Of a stretch of 59,066 bases of DNA, positions 26,882-35,550 are shown in pieces (the first letter of the stretch is position 1; the number at the start of each line of letters is the position of its first letter). The stretch is from JAEUIZ01 sp046155605 (GTDB lineage: Bacteria > Planctomycetota > Phycisphaerae > Phycisphaerales > UBA1924), in contig JBJXFQ010000114.1 of the NCBI GenBank assembly GCA_046155605.1, positions 1 to 59,066 on the forward strand. The letters run 5' to 3'. The position numbers and the translations under genes are program-made. The notes beneath the pieces are model-generated. The model did no database searches. It had not been told where the DNA came from and was given only the letters and a program-made list of their open reading frames with translations.

Positions 26882-27058
26882 TCTGGGGTGTCTCAGGCTG
26901 GCTTGCGGATGGATGTGCGGCATTCTCGCGGATTCACTTAGAGTCCGGCGTGAGTTGGTGTATCTTGTATGTGATTGGCGAGGTGTGTGATTCGAGGGGT
27001 CTGGCCTTGTGCGGCGGACCGTTGGTTTGGAACCGGGATTGTTCAAGGGAGGTCTTTC

Positions 27059-28633
27059 ATGACGCATATGAAGAACGCGATCGCGATGTTGACGTTGACG
27101 GCCGGGCTGGCGCTTCCTGCGATGGCGGAGGATGGCCCGTCGTTGTCCGATCGCGTGCTGCAGGCTTCGCTCAAGCAGGTATTTCCGAACGGTGCCGGCC
27201 CGCAGGGTGGGAGCCCCGACGCGGGGCCGGACGTGATCGTCGGCGAGTTGCATAGTTCGCAATCGTCCAACGGCTCGATGAACGTGACGATCGCGACCTC
27301 GTCGTCGACGGCGACGCACGTGGCGTACGGCATCGGCACGACCTCGTGCAACGTCGGCACGGTGAACCTCAACTGGATCTCGAACACGCCGAATCACCCG
27401 ATCATCCCGCAGAATCTGTACCGAGTGACGACGGGCACCAACAGCCGGATCGTGCAACTCGGGCAGTCGTGGTGCAAGTTCGCGTTCACGGCCCTGACGT
27501 TCAACGCCTGTTCCAACGAGGGCTTCACCTGCAACGGCGCGGGCGGCGCGGTGCTTGGCGTCGGTTGCTCGGACCCGTACACGGCGAGCCGCAACGCGAC
27601 GCAGTCGACGCTCGGCCCGCGGTTCACGGCCAATCCGTTCACGGGCGCGTTCCCGGACGGGAACTCGGCGTGGCGCACGGCGAACTGGGTGCCGGCGGTG
27701 TCGTCGGGCATGGATCGTCGCCTGCGCGTGGCGAAGGCGGACATCGACGCGGGCGGGCTCTTCTTCACGGAGGCGGCCTATCTGACGCCCGATGACGCGG
27801 CAGCGGGCAACGGGAAGAACAACACGTCGTATCGTCGCACGACAATCGCCGCGGGGACGTACACGATGACCCTGACGGACAGCACGGTCCGTCGGCAGCC
27901 CGCGATCTATGCGTGGAAGGCGCACGGCCTGGGGCTGAACACGCCTGACAACTCGATCACGATCTCGGAGGTCAACGCTTTGGGCGGGACGCCGGCAGAC
28001 GGCTGGCTGGTGATCGCCTCGAAGGCGACGCAGATCAACGCGACGACGTGGCACTATGAGTACGCGATGGAGAACCTCAACTCGGACCGCATGGGCGGTT
28101 CGCTGACGATCCCGATCGCGGCAGGCACGAATATCAGCAACGCCGTTTGGCGAGGCGTGGACAGCCACAGCGGCTTCCCGGCTGAGGATGCGACGCGGAA
28201 CGAGGCGTGGCGCGTGGTCATCGGCGCAACGTCGGTGAGTTGCCAGGCGCTGACGCCCTACAACGCGGGTACGCCGACGCTCGGCAACGGGCTGCGGTGG
28301 GCGACGATGTACAATTTCAGTTTCGACTGCAACAAGCCGCCGGTGGCCGGGCAGGCGACGCTGGGCTTCTACAAGCCGGGCACACCGGCGTCGGTCTCGG
28401 GCGCGGCCTGGGTTCCGGACCCGGCGGTGACTGGCTCGACGTGCTATGCCAACTGCGACGGGAGCACGATCGTGCCGTTCCTGAACGTGAACGACTTCAC
28501 CTGCTTCACCAACCTGTTCGCGGCGGGGAGTTCGCTGGCGAACTGCGACGGGAGTTCGACCATCCCGGTGCTCAACGTGAACGACTTCACATGCTTCCTC
28601 AACTCGTTCGCGGCGGGCTGCTCGGCACCATAA
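27059..28633 (+). CDS. Secreted protein with doubled dockerin-like tail, unknown body
   Basis: A 524-residue protein with a signal region (MTHMKNAIAMLTLTAGLALPAMA). The body contains GELHSSQSSNGSMNVTIATSSS, NPFTGAFPDGNSAWRTANWVP and NLNSDRMGGSLTIPIAAGTN, with no recognised enzymatic motif. The end carries two copies of the cysteine dockerin-like unit (CYANCDGSTIVPFLNVNDF, ANCDGSSTIPVLNVNDF) and stops GCSAP. GGGAGGTCTTTC precedes the ATG. A terminator follows at 28678-28720. It is probably extracellular and anchored or assembled through the tail. Confidence 0.82.
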   Translation: MTHMKNAIAMLTLTAGLALPAMAEDGPSLSDRVLQASLKQVFPNGAGPQGGSPDAGPDVIVGELHSSQSSNGSMNVTIATSSSTATHVAYGIGTTSCNVGTVNLNWISNTPNHPIIPQNLYRVTTGTNSRIVQLGQSWCKFAFTALTFNACSNEGFTCNGAGGAVLGVGCSDPYTASRNATQSTLGPRFTANPFTGAFPDGNSAWRTANWVPAVSSGMDRRLRVAKADIDAGGLFFTEAAYLTPDDAAAGNGKNNTSYRRTTIAAGTYTMTLTDSTVRRQPAIYAWKAHGLGLNTPDNSITISEVNALGGTPADGWLVIASKATQINATTWHYEYAMENLNSDRMGGSLTIPIAAGTNISNAVWRGVDSHSGFPAEDATRNEAWRVVIGATSVSCQALTPYNAGTPTLGNGLRWATMYNFSFDCNKPPVAGQATLGFYKPGTPASVSGAAWVPDPAVTGSTCYANCDGSTIVPFLNVNDFTCFTNLFAAGSSLANCDGSSTIPVLNVNDFTCFLNSFAAGCSAP

Positions 28634-28677
28634 GCCGGGGATGATGCCGCTCCGCGCGGCTGGGCGATGAACCACCT

Positions 28678-28720
28678 GAGCCCGTTGGGTCGCGCGACTC
28701 GACGGGCTCTTTCTTTTTTT
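28678..28720 (+). terminator. Rho-independent terminator after the dockerin-tailed gene
   Basis: GAGCCCGT (28678-28685) pairs with ACGGGCTC (28702-28709), followed by a U-rich run (TTTCTTTTTTT). It ends the transcript of the gene at 27059-28633. Confidence 0.8.
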
Positions 28721-28873
28721 GTTGTTGAATCGGTGAACGGGCTTGTTTGGGGAATCTCGCTCGACTTGGATCGAGGCGGATGTCTGGGTTATGATATGAG
28801 ATCAGGCCGACGCCGAGCGGTGTGCGCTTCTGTGCCGGGCGTTGGCGAGGGAAGGTCTTGCTGGGGCGAAATC

Positions 28874-29581
28874 ATGCCCATCGCAGCACAAACTGGCGTC
28901 GTGAAGGTTGAGCACGATCCATCGACAGCGATGCGGGTCGCGCCCGAGACACCCGAGCCGTTGGCCTGGGTCGCGCACTTCGAGTCGGTGTACGCCGACG
29001 CGCAAGGGGAGATGTCACGGGTGCCCTGGGCCGATGCGCGGCCGTCGCCGCTGCTGGCGTCATGGCTGAATGGCGAGGGCTCGAGCCTGGTTCGACCCGG
29101 GGCGAAGGTGACGGTGGTGGGGTGCGGGCTGGGGGATGACGCGCGCGAGTTGGCGGATCGTGGCTACGACGTGGTGGCGTTTGATTGCTCGCCGACGGCA
29201 GTGCAGTGGGCGCGGCAGCGGCACGCGACGATCGCGGAACGGTTTGTGGTGGCGGATCTCTTTGCGCTGCCCGGGTCGCTTACGCGGCGGGCTGATCTGG
29301 TGGTCGAGATCCACACGATCCAGGCGGTGCATCCGGGGCTGCGGCCCGCGGCGGCGGAGGCGATCGTGTCGCTGGCACGGCCGCGAGGGACGGTCCTGGC
29401 GATCGCCCGCGGTCGTGAGGAATCGGAACCGCTGGACGCGATCGGGCCTCCGTTCCCGCTGACGGCACGAGAACTGACGGAGTTGATGCACCCGTTGTCG
29501 CCGGCGGGCGCGATCGAAGAGGTGGTGGAGGGGGAGGGGATGCCGGTGCGAAGGCTGCTGGGGGCGTTCCGGCGTGCGTAG
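28874..29581 (+). CDS. SAM-dependent methyltransferase (TPMT-like class I)
   Basis: A 235-residue protein. Motif I is VTVVGCGLGDDARELADRGY, with the GxGxG-type loop (GCGLG) and an acidic residue in VVAFDCS. The downstream RFVVADLFALP and DLVVEIHTIQAVHPGLR look like the thiopurine-methyltransferase family. A TPMT-like protein may methylate thiol or metalloid compounds; the substrate is not known. The ATG at 28874 starts the family-like region; an upstream start at 28667 would add residues of no clear similarity. Confidence 0.8.
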   Translation: MPIAAQTGVVKVEHDPSTAMRVAPETPEPLAWVAHFESVYADAQGEMSRVPWADARPSPLLASWLNGEGSSLVRPGAKVTVVGCGLGDDARELADRGYDVVAFDCSPTAVQWARQRHATIAERFVVADLFALPGSLTRRADLVVEIHTIQAVHPGLRPAAAEAIVSLARPRGTVLAIARGREESEPLDAIGPPFPLTARELTELMHPLSPAGAIEEVVEGEGMPVRRLLGAFRRA

Positions 29582-29828
29582 CGGCGTAGGATCGGGCATG
29601 ATTCGGACGATGTGACGAGGTTGCGGCGACGCATGTAGCGTGCGGACGTGGCATGGGAGAGTCTGGTTACGGGCTTTCCTGTTGCCGGCGCGGCGATCTC
29701 AGAGACTCTTGTTGTTCAAGGGATGGTGGTTGGCGGAATCGCCGCAAGCGTGGCGATTGATGTTGCAAAGACGGCGTTGAAGTCGCGCGATCGTTCGCGG
29801 ACGACGATGAGCGGAGCGAGTCAGAATC

Positions 29829-31241
29829 ATGTCAAGCGTGGCGACAACGGAAGCACCGAAGAGCGCGGACGGCTCGCCGCTGCGGGAGTTGCTGGCGCAG
29901 GCGTTGCCGACGGTGGCGACGATGGCGTCGTACACGGTGATGACGTTCGTGGACAAGTTGGTGGTGTCGAAGATCGGGCCGGACCCGGTGTACGTGGGCG
30001 CGCAAGGCAACGGGGGTCTGGCGTCGTGGGTTCCGATGTCGGTGGCGGCGGGGACGCTCACGATCGTGGCGACGTATGTGTCGCAGAACCTGGGCGCGGG
30101 AAAGCCGGAGCGGGCACCGGCGTACGCTTGGGCGGGGCTGTGGCTGTCGGTGGCGTTCTGGGCGCTGGTCCTGGTGCCGTACTCGTTTTTTATTCCTGAT
30201 GTCCTGGCGCTGGCCAAGGTTGATCCGGAGCAGGCGCGGATCGGCGCGGTGTACGGGCAGATTCTGACGTGGGGGAGCGTCCTCACGCTGGGGACGCGGG
30301 CGATCTCGCAGTTTTTCTTCGGGCTGCACAAGCCTGGCATCGTGCTGCTGGCCGGCGTGGTCGCCAACGTCGTGAATCTGGTGCTGACCTATGGGCTGGT
30401 GCTTGGGAAGTTCGGCCTGCCCGCGCTGGGCGTTCCTGGGTCGGCGATCGGGACGGTCATCGCGGCGATGGTGGAGTTGGCGATCCCGATGGCGGTGTTC
30501 CTGGGTCCGAGGCTGAACGCGTCGCTGAGGACGCGGTCGTCGTGGCGGCGCTGTCGGACGCAGATCGTTGAGATCGTGCGGCTGGGTTGGCCCGGAGGCG
30601 CGATGTTCGGCAACGAGATGTTCTGCTGGGGCTATTTCATGGTGCATCTGGTGAGCCAGTTCGGTCGAGAGCACGCGACGGCGGGGTGGATCGCGCACCA
30701 GTACATGTCGCTCTCCTTCATGCCGGCGGTGGGGATCTCGGTGGCGTGTACGGCGGTGGTGGGACGGTGCATGGGGATGAAAAGGCCGGATTTGGCGGCC
30801 AAGCGCGCGTGGCTGGGGGTCGGGCTGGCGATGGTCTACATGATCGCGTGCGGGGTGGCGTTCGTGGTTTTTCGTCGGCCGCTGGTGCTGGCGTTTGTGC
30901 AGGCCGACACTCCTCCGGAGGTCGCCGAGCGGCTGGTGACGCTGGGGTCGGCGTTCCTGATCGCGACGGCGGCGTTCCAGGCCTTTGACGCGATCGCGAT
31001 GACGATCGGCGGCGCGCTGCGCGGCGCGGGCGACACGATCGTGCCGGGGGTGGCGACGCTGTTCTTGTCGTGGATCGTGATCGTGGGGGGCGGGACGGCG
31101 ATGGTCGAAGTGGTGCCGTCGCTAGGGAGTCTGGGGCCGTGGATCGCCGCGGCGTCGTACATCGCGGTCCTGAGCGTGTTCATGCTGTGGCGGTTCCTGG
31201 GTGGCAAGTGGAAGACGCGGACAGTGGTGAAAGAGGGGTGA
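29829..31241 (+). CDS. MATE-family efflux transporter
   Basis: A 470-residue membrane protein with about 12 hydrophobic segments and two internal MatE repeats: an N-terminal repeat from LAQALPTVATMASYTVMTFVD, and a C-terminal repeat from VRLGWPGGAMFGNEMFCW and AVGISVACTAVVGRCMG. It ends with a basic tail. MATE proteins export drugs or metabolites coupled to Na+ or H+. It stands alone, and the 247-bp region upstream contains no recognised regulator. Confidence 0.85.
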   Translation: MSSVATTEAPKSADGSPLRELLAQALPTVATMASYTVMTFVDKLVVSKIGPDPVYVGAQGNGGLASWVPMSVAAGTLTIVATYVSQNLGAGKPERAPAYAWAGLWLSVAFWALVLVPYSFFIPDVLALAKVDPEQARIGAVYGQILTWGSVLTLGTRAISQFFFGLHKPGIVLLAGVVANVVNLVLTYGLVLGKFGLPALGVPGSAIGTVIAAMVELAIPMAVFLGPRLNASLRTRSSWRRCRTQIVEIVRLGWPGGAMFGNEMFCWGYFMVHLVSQFGREHATAGWIAHQYMSLSFMPAVGISVACTAVVGRCMGMKRPDLAAKRAWLGVGLAMVYMIACGVAFVVFRRPLVLAFVQADTPPEVAERLVTLGSAFLIATAAFQAFDAIAMTIGGALRGAGDTIVPGVATLFLSWIVIVGGGTAMVEVVPSLGSLGPWIAAASYIAVLSVFMLWRFLGGKWKTRTVVKEG

Positions 31242-31316
31242 GGGCGGCCAGATCGGCGCGGGCTTGATTGGTACGGGCTTGATCGGTGTGCAATGGCGGC
31301 GCACCATGAGGCAGTG

Positions 31317-32033
31317 ATGGCGCGAACTCCGAGGCGGGTGCTGGTGCCGAGGCGGATGCGCCGAATCGTGGTGTCGTGCGCGCTGGGTGTGGTGGCGCTG
31401 GCGTGCGTTGGGGTGCTGGTGGGGCTGGTGCTTTCGCGGGCGACGCCGCGTTGGTGGCGGAGCGTGCCGCGGGATGAGCCGGCGACGATCACGCTGGCGG
31501 AGCAGGTCGAGAACGGACTTGTCAATCGTGCGTATCGCAATCGTGACGAGCCGTGGACGGTGGAGATCACCGCGGAGCAGGCGAACGCGTGGCTGGCGGT
31601 GCGGCTGCCGAAATGGGCGGCGAATCAGGGGCAATCATGGCCCGGCGAGGTGTCGGAGGTGCAGGTCGCGTTTGCGCCGGGGCGGATCGTGCTCGGCGCG
31701 CGGGTGCGTGCGAGCGGGCGTTGGCATGTGGTGTCGGCCGACGTCTCGCCGCGGATCGAGGAGCGAGGGCTCTATCTCGACGCGCGGGGCGTGAGCGTGG
31801 GGAGGCTTGGCGCGTCGGCGTCGTGGGCGGCGCGGGTCGCCTCGCCGCTGATCCCGGAGCGCGCGGTCGCGCCCGGGCTGATGCGGGCGGCGCTGGGAGA
31901 GGAACCGATCGCGCGCGAGGCGGCGGTGAAACTCGAGGACGGCAGGCGGCTACGGGTGATGCACATCGAGCCGGGCGAGGGGTGGCTGCGCGTGACGTTC
32001 CAGACCGAGCCGATCGCGGCTAGCGGACCGTGA
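31317..32033 (+). CDS. Membrane-anchored protein with extracytoplasmic domain, unknown function
   Basis: A 238-residue protein. After a basic N-terminus it has a TM segment (VVSCALGVVALACVGVLVGL), then an extracytoplasmic part with EVTAEQ-type helices (EITAEQANAWLAVRLPKW, SEVQVAFAPGRIVLGARV). The arrangement is reminiscent of YpmS-type membrane-anchored proteins, but this is weak. The start at 31317 was chosen because AGG lies 5-6 nt before it; an alternative in-frame ATG lies at 31293. It overlaps the convergent mrp gene by 14 bp. Confidence 0.6.
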   Translation: MARTPRRVLVPRRMRRIVVSCALGVVALACVGVLVGLVLSRATPRWWRSVPRDEPATITLAEQVENGLVNRAYRNRDEPWTVEITAEQANAWLAVRLPKWAANQGQSWPGEVSEVQVAFAPGRIVLGARVRASGRWHVVSADVSPRIEERGLYLDARGVSVGRLGASASWAARVASPLIPERAVAPGLMRAALGEEPIAREAAVKLEDGRRLRVMHIEPGEGWLRVTFQTEPIAASGP

Positions 32034-33174
32034 GTGTGGGGCGGGATTGGCCCAGGCGCACCGACGCGGCGGCGGCCTGCGCATCGACGGCGCGCACGAC
32101 GGATTCGAGCGCGGCGGCGAGGGGCGTGCTTTCGATGAAGTTGTCGGTCGGGTTGCCGCGATCGGAGTTGGCGCGGAGGGCGATGCTGATCGGGACTTCG
32201 CCCAGGAAGGGGAGATTGAGCCGCTTGGCCATGGTGGCGGCCCCGCCGCGGCCGAAGAGGTCATAGGTGCGCGGGGGCACGAGGTCGTCGGCGACGAAGT
32301 AACTCATGTTCTCGACGACGCCGAGCACTTCGACGCTGAGTTGCTGGAACATCTTGGCGGCGCGAACGGCATCGTCCTGCGCGACGCGCTGGGGCGTGCA
32401 GACGATGACGGCACCGGTGAGCCGAAGCGTCTGCGCGAGCGTGAGGGAGACATCGCCGGTTCCGGGCGGGAGATCGACGATGAGGTCGTCAAGTTCGCCC
32501 CAGTCGGTCTGCTCGGCGAGTTGCTTGAACGCGCCGTGGGCCATGGGCCCGCGCCAGATGAGCGGTTTGTCGGGATCGACCAGTTTGCCGATGGTGATGG
32601 CCTTGATGCCGTGGACATAAAAGGGCTGGAGGCGGCCGCCCACGACGCGCTGTTCGAGCGTGGCGAGGCCGAGGAGGGTCGGGAGCGAGGGGCCATAGAT
32701 GTCGGCGTCGAGGAGCCCGACGGCGCGGCCGAGTCGCGAGAGGCCGACGGCGAGATTGACGGCGATGGTGGACTTGCCGACGCCCCCCTTGCCCGCGCCG
32801 ACGGCGATGACGCGGCGTGCCGGGCCGACGGAGGTCGGAGGGGCGAGGCCTGGGATGGGTTGATGTCCGGTGCTGGTGCCGGCCGCATGGCCTGGGCGAG
32901 CGGTGTGGATGGGTTGGCCTGACGAGTTGACGAAGTCGATCACGAGGCCGGCGACGCCTGCCCCGCCGGCGGCGTTCTTGAGCGCGGCGGCGATCGTTGA
33001 GGCAGTGCGGTCGAGTTCGGCCTTGGCGAGCGATGTGGCCATGCGGATTCGGAGGCTGACATGGCCGTCGCAAGCGGCGACGTTGGCGAGCGCACCACTG
33101 GCGATCAGAGTTCCCGGACCCGAAGGATCGGGAATCGTTTGGAGGGCGGCGAGGATGGCGGGCTTATCAAGCAC
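32020..33174 (-). CDS. mrp: Mrp/ApbC-family iron-sulfur carrier ATPase
   Basis: A 384-residue protein that resembles the Mrp (ApbC/NBP35) family, which bind ATP and help load [4Fe-4S] clusters. An N-terminal MIP18-like domain (about 1-85) is followed by the deviant Walker A motif GKGGVGKST at 128-136, LLDADIYGPS, the GTGDVSLTL signature and VCTPQRVAQDD. Unusually, the CxxC pair that normally follows NMSYFV in ApbC is absent: here it reads NMSYFVADDLVPPRTYDLF. The GGAG-like upstream context is weak. It is convergent with the gene at 31317. Confidence 0.9.
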   Translation of the reverse strand: MLDKPAILAALQTIPDPSGPGTLIASGALANVAACDGHVSLRIRMATSLAKAELDRTASTIAAALKNAAGGAGVAGLVIDFVNSSGQPIHTARPGHAAGTSTGHQPIPGLAPPTSVGPARRVIAVGAGKGGVGKSTIAVNLAVGLSRLGRAVGLLDADIYGPSLPTLLGLATLEQRVVGGRLQPFYVHGIKAITIGKLVDPDKPLIWRGPMAHGAFKQLAEQTDWGELDDLIVDLPPGTGDVSLTLAQTLRLTGAVIVCTPQRVAQDDAVRAAKMFQQLSVEVLGVVENMSYFVADDLVPPRTYDLFGRGGAATMAKRLNLPFLGEVPISIALRANSDRGNPTDNFIESTPLAAALESVVRAVDAQAAAASVRLGQSRPTLTVR

Positions 33175-33240
33175 GAAGCCGATGGTATGGCAATAGGCGG
33201 CGTGCCGAGTGCGTTAGACGCGGTACACGAGGAGTTTGCA

Positions 33241-34149
33241 ATGCGAAGCACACTGATGGCGGGCGTGGTGGGGATGCTTTGGTTCGCAGGGGCCGCGGCG
33301 CAAGGTCAGGATGCGCCGCCGTCCCGCGGACAGCCGGCGCAGCGGACGCCCCCGCTGAAGGGTCCGGAGGTTCGGCAAAATCGCCCGCCGACGAACGAGG
33401 CATTCAGCGAGAGCACGAAGCGTCGCGGGGGCGATGGGCTTCCGATGCGGACCTATGCGGAGATTCTCGGGAAGTTGCGCGCGGCAGACGCGCCGGCCAA
33501 CGTTCGGCTCTCGCCGGATCAGGAGCAGAAGATCGGCGCGATCGAGAAGGAGTTTCGCGAGGCCGCCAAGGCGTATGGAGAGAAGGCGCGGCGCGGCGCG
33601 GCCAGCGGCGACGGGGGCACGGTCGGCGGGAAGAAGGCGAATCGCACGGATCCGAATGCCGGCGGCGAGATGAGCATGGTCGGCGAGGCGATGCGCGCGG
33701 AGGCCCCGCGGCCGGGGGACTATCAGACGCGGATTTGGGCCATGCTGAGCGCGCCGCAGCGCGAGTTCGTGCAGGGCGAACTCGAGAAGGCACGACAGGA
33801 TCAGGTCAAAAAGCGGTCCGAGGCAGAGATGCAGAAGCGGCTCGCGGAGCGAGCGAAAGCCAATGACGGGCAGATGGCCACGCCGGGAGAGCCGGGGGTC
33901 GCGGCGCGACCCAATGCACCCGCACGGCCTGGACAGAACCCGGCAACGCAGGCGCAGCGCGAGCGAGCACGGCGGATTATTGAGCGACTGGCTCAGTTGC
34001 CCGCCGACGAGCGCGAACGGATTCTGTCACGGCTCGAGCAGGAGTTGGATCGACGCGCGGGTGAGGGAAAGGCGGGGGAAGCACCGCGGCGGCGGGGAGC
34101 GCCAAAGCCGGCACCCGAGATGGGGGATGTGAACGTGCCGAAGCCGTAG
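33241..34149 (+). CDS. Exported Pro/Arg-rich helical protein, unknown function
   Basis: A 302-residue protein. The signal peptide is MRSTLMAGVVGMLWFAGAAA. The mature part is highly charged and Pro/Arg-rich, with helical segments (NVRLSPDQEQKIGAIEKEF, EFVQGELEKARQDQVKKR, RERARRIIERLAQLPADER) that resemble the SPDQ/LTxxQ pattern of Spy/CpxP-type periplasmic proteins and the gene at 48360. GAGGAGTTTGCA precedes the ATG. A terminator follows at 34218-34253. The function is not known. Confidence 0.7.
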   Translation: MRSTLMAGVVGMLWFAGAAAQGQDAPPSRGQPAQRTPPLKGPEVRQNRPPTNEAFSESTKRRGGDGLPMRTYAEILGKLRAADAPANVRLSPDQEQKIGAIEKEFREAAKAYGEKARRGAASGDGGTVGGKKANRTDPNAGGEMSMVGEAMRAEAPRPGDYQTRIWAMLSAPQREFVQGELEKARQDQVKKRSEAEMQKRLAERAKANDGQMATPGEPGVAARPNAPARPGQNPATQAQRERARRIIERLAQLPADERERILSRLEQELDRRAGEGKAGEAPRRRGAPKPAPEMGDVNVPKP

Positions 34150-34217
34150 CGAGAACGATTCCGGGTGCTCGTGCAGCGGGTGCCCAGTGAACGGCTGCAA
34201 CAGGTACCAGAGGAGGG

Positions 34218-34253
34218 GACCCAACGCTGAAAGGCTTGGGTCTCGTTTTTTTT
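34218..34253 (+). terminator. Rho-independent terminator after 33241-34149
   Basis: GACCCAA (34218-34224) pairs with TTGGGTC (34236-34242) and is followed by TCGTTTTTTTT. Confidence 0.8.
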
Positions 34254-34510
34254 GTTTCGGCGCGTGCAATCTGCGGCTTGCAGAGAGCGGAATCGCGTAT
34301 TGATATGGAGCGGCACGCGCGAAGTATCGTTCGCATTTAGTAAGGTATCGGATAGGTCGATGTTGTGGATAAGTCTTGCCCAAATTCACAAAAACTCTTC
34401 ATTTGGTAAACTTGTGTTGACCGATTCCGTACATAGATAGGGGTTCGTTCAACTCATCGATCTCTCTCTCCTCCAGCGGGGCGCTGTCACACGATGGCGC
34501 CCTGCTTTTT
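34254..34510 (+). ncRNA. Candidate small RNA gene bounded by a terminator
   Basis: The interval starts just after one terminator and ends at a second. AGCGGGGCGC (34475-34484) pairs with GCGCCCTGCT (34497-34506) with one G-U pair, followed by TTTTT. The only open frame in it (62 codons, 34252-34440) looks random. The transcription start is not determined. It is proposed as an RNA on context only; a leader or regulatory region of the epimerase gene is equally possible. Confidence 0.3.
34475..34510 (+). terminator. Terminator-like hairpin without an assigned gene
   Basis: A 10-bp stem (one G-U pair) with a 12-nt loop followed by TTTTT. No protein gene ends just upstream, so it may end a non-coding transcript or attenuate the epimerase gene that starts about 35 bp downstream. 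Confidence 0.65.
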
Positions 34511-34542
34511 CGATCGGGTGCCCGCGCGGGCTATGTTTGGAG

Positions 34543-35529
34543 ATGGCGTCGAATCGCGACGCCGCGGAGGCGCGGTTGAGACCCACTCTCGTCACCGGCT
34601 CAGCGGGCTTCATCGGTTCCCACGTTGTCGCGGCGCTGCTGTCGCGCGGGCGCGATGTGGTGGGGCTCGACAACTTCGATCCGTTCTATGCGGAAGCGGT
34701 CAAGCGGCAGAATGTCCGTGATGCCGGGCCGCACGAGGTGATCGAGGCGGATTTGTGCGATGCGGACGCGGTGCGTGCGGCGCTGATTCGGAACCGGCCG
34801 GAGACGATCATCCATCTGGCGGGCAAAGCGGGGGTGAGGCCGAGCCTTGCGGACCCGGCGGGGTATGCGCGCGCGAACGTGGTGGGGACCGCAGTGCTGC
34901 TGGCGGAGGCGGCGCGCGCCGGGTGCGCGCGGGTGGTGCTGGCGTCGTCGAGTTCGGTCTATGGCAACAACCGCAAGACGCCGTTTGCGGAGGACGATCC
35001 GGTGGACGCACCGATCAGCCCGTATGCGGCGACGAAGAAGGCGTGCGAACTGGCGGCGCACGCGCACCACGCGGCGACGGCGATGCCGGTGGGCTGCTTG
35101 CGCTTTTTCACGGTGTATGGCCCGCGGCAGAGGCCGGACCTGGCGATCCATGCGTTCATGGCGCGGATCGCGCGAGGGCAGCCGATCACGGTCTTTGGCG
35201 ATGGCTCGATGGCGCGGGATTTCACGTTCATCGACGACATTGTGGCGGGCGTGCTGTCTGCGGTGGAGCGGATCGACGCGCACGGCTATCGCGTTTGGAA
35301 TCTGGGCAGCGACAGGCCTGTGCGGCTCGACGCGATGATCGCGACGATCGGGCGGACGGTTGGGCGCGAGCCGGTCATCGAGCGGAAGCCCGTGCCGATG
35401 GGCGACGTGGAGCGGACGTGGGCGGACCTGACGCGATCGCGCACGGAACTCGGATATTCGGCAACGACGCCGTTTGAGGTTGGCGTTGGGCGGCAGTGGG
35501 AGTGGATGAGGCCGCGGTTGCCAGCGTAG
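34543..35529 (+). CDS. NAD-dependent nucleotide-sugar epimerase (UDP-glucuronate/glucose 4-epimerase type)
   Basis: A 328-residue SDR-family enzyme. The Rossmann motif TLVTGSAGFIGSHVV is near the N-terminus, with ASSSSVYGNN and the catalytic YAATKKACE pair following. FFTVYGPRQRPDLAIHAFM and GDGSMARDFTFIDDIVAG are typical of UDP-glucuronate 4-epimerase-like proteins. It would supply a sugar nucleotide for surface glycans; the substrate is inferred. The start at 34543 or the TTG at 34537 is uncertain, since no clear ribosome site is present. Confidence 0.88.
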   Translation: MASNRDAAEARLRPTLVTGSAGFIGSHVVAALLSRGRDVVGLDNFDPFYAEAVKRQNVRDAGPHEVIEADLCDADAVRAALIRNRPETIIHLAGKAGVRPSLADPAGYARANVVGTAVLLAEAARAGCARVVLASSSSVYGNNRKTPFAEDDPVDAPISPYAATKKACELAAHAHHAATAMPVGCLRFFTVYGPRQRPDLAIHAFMARIARGQPITVFGDGSMARDFTFIDDIVAGVLSAVERIDAHGYRVWNLGSDRPVRLDAMIATIGRTVGREPVIERKPVPMGDVERTWADLTRSRTELGYSATTPFEVGVGRQWEWMRPRLPA

Positions 35530-35550
35530 TGGGTGATTGTCGAGGAAGGG

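Larger units (their letters stand above)
34150..34542. other. AT-rich intergenic island between two terminators
   Basis: A 393-bp stretch with clearly lower GC than its surroundings. It contains the terminator of the upstream gene, a perfect DnaA-box sequence (TGTGGATAA at 34364-34372, TTATCCACA on the other strand), and a second terminator-like hairpin at 34475-34510 that no annotated gene uses. This arrangement is consistent with a small RNA transcribed between the two hairpins, but no known RNA family was recognised. Confidence 0.5.

Noticed and set aside
26828..28675. A 615-codon open frame on the minus strand, rich in Arg and His.
   Set aside because: It is antisense to the dockerin-tailed gene at 27059-28633, which has a signal peptide, ribosome site and terminator.
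29648..30199. A plus-strand open frame beginning MAWESLVTGFPVAG before the MATE gene.
   Set aside because: Most of it is antisense-like or off-frame sequence through the start of the MATE gene; the first 60 codons have no supporting motif.
34364..34372. DnaA box as evidence for a chromosomal replication origin.
   Set aside because: There is a single box, with no dnaA, dnaN or gyr genes nearby and no cluster of boxes, so an origin is not supported.
34252..34440. A 62-codon open frame on the plus strand in the AT-rich island.
   Set aside because: It has no ribosome site and no recognisable sequence, so a non-coding or regulatory role is more likely.
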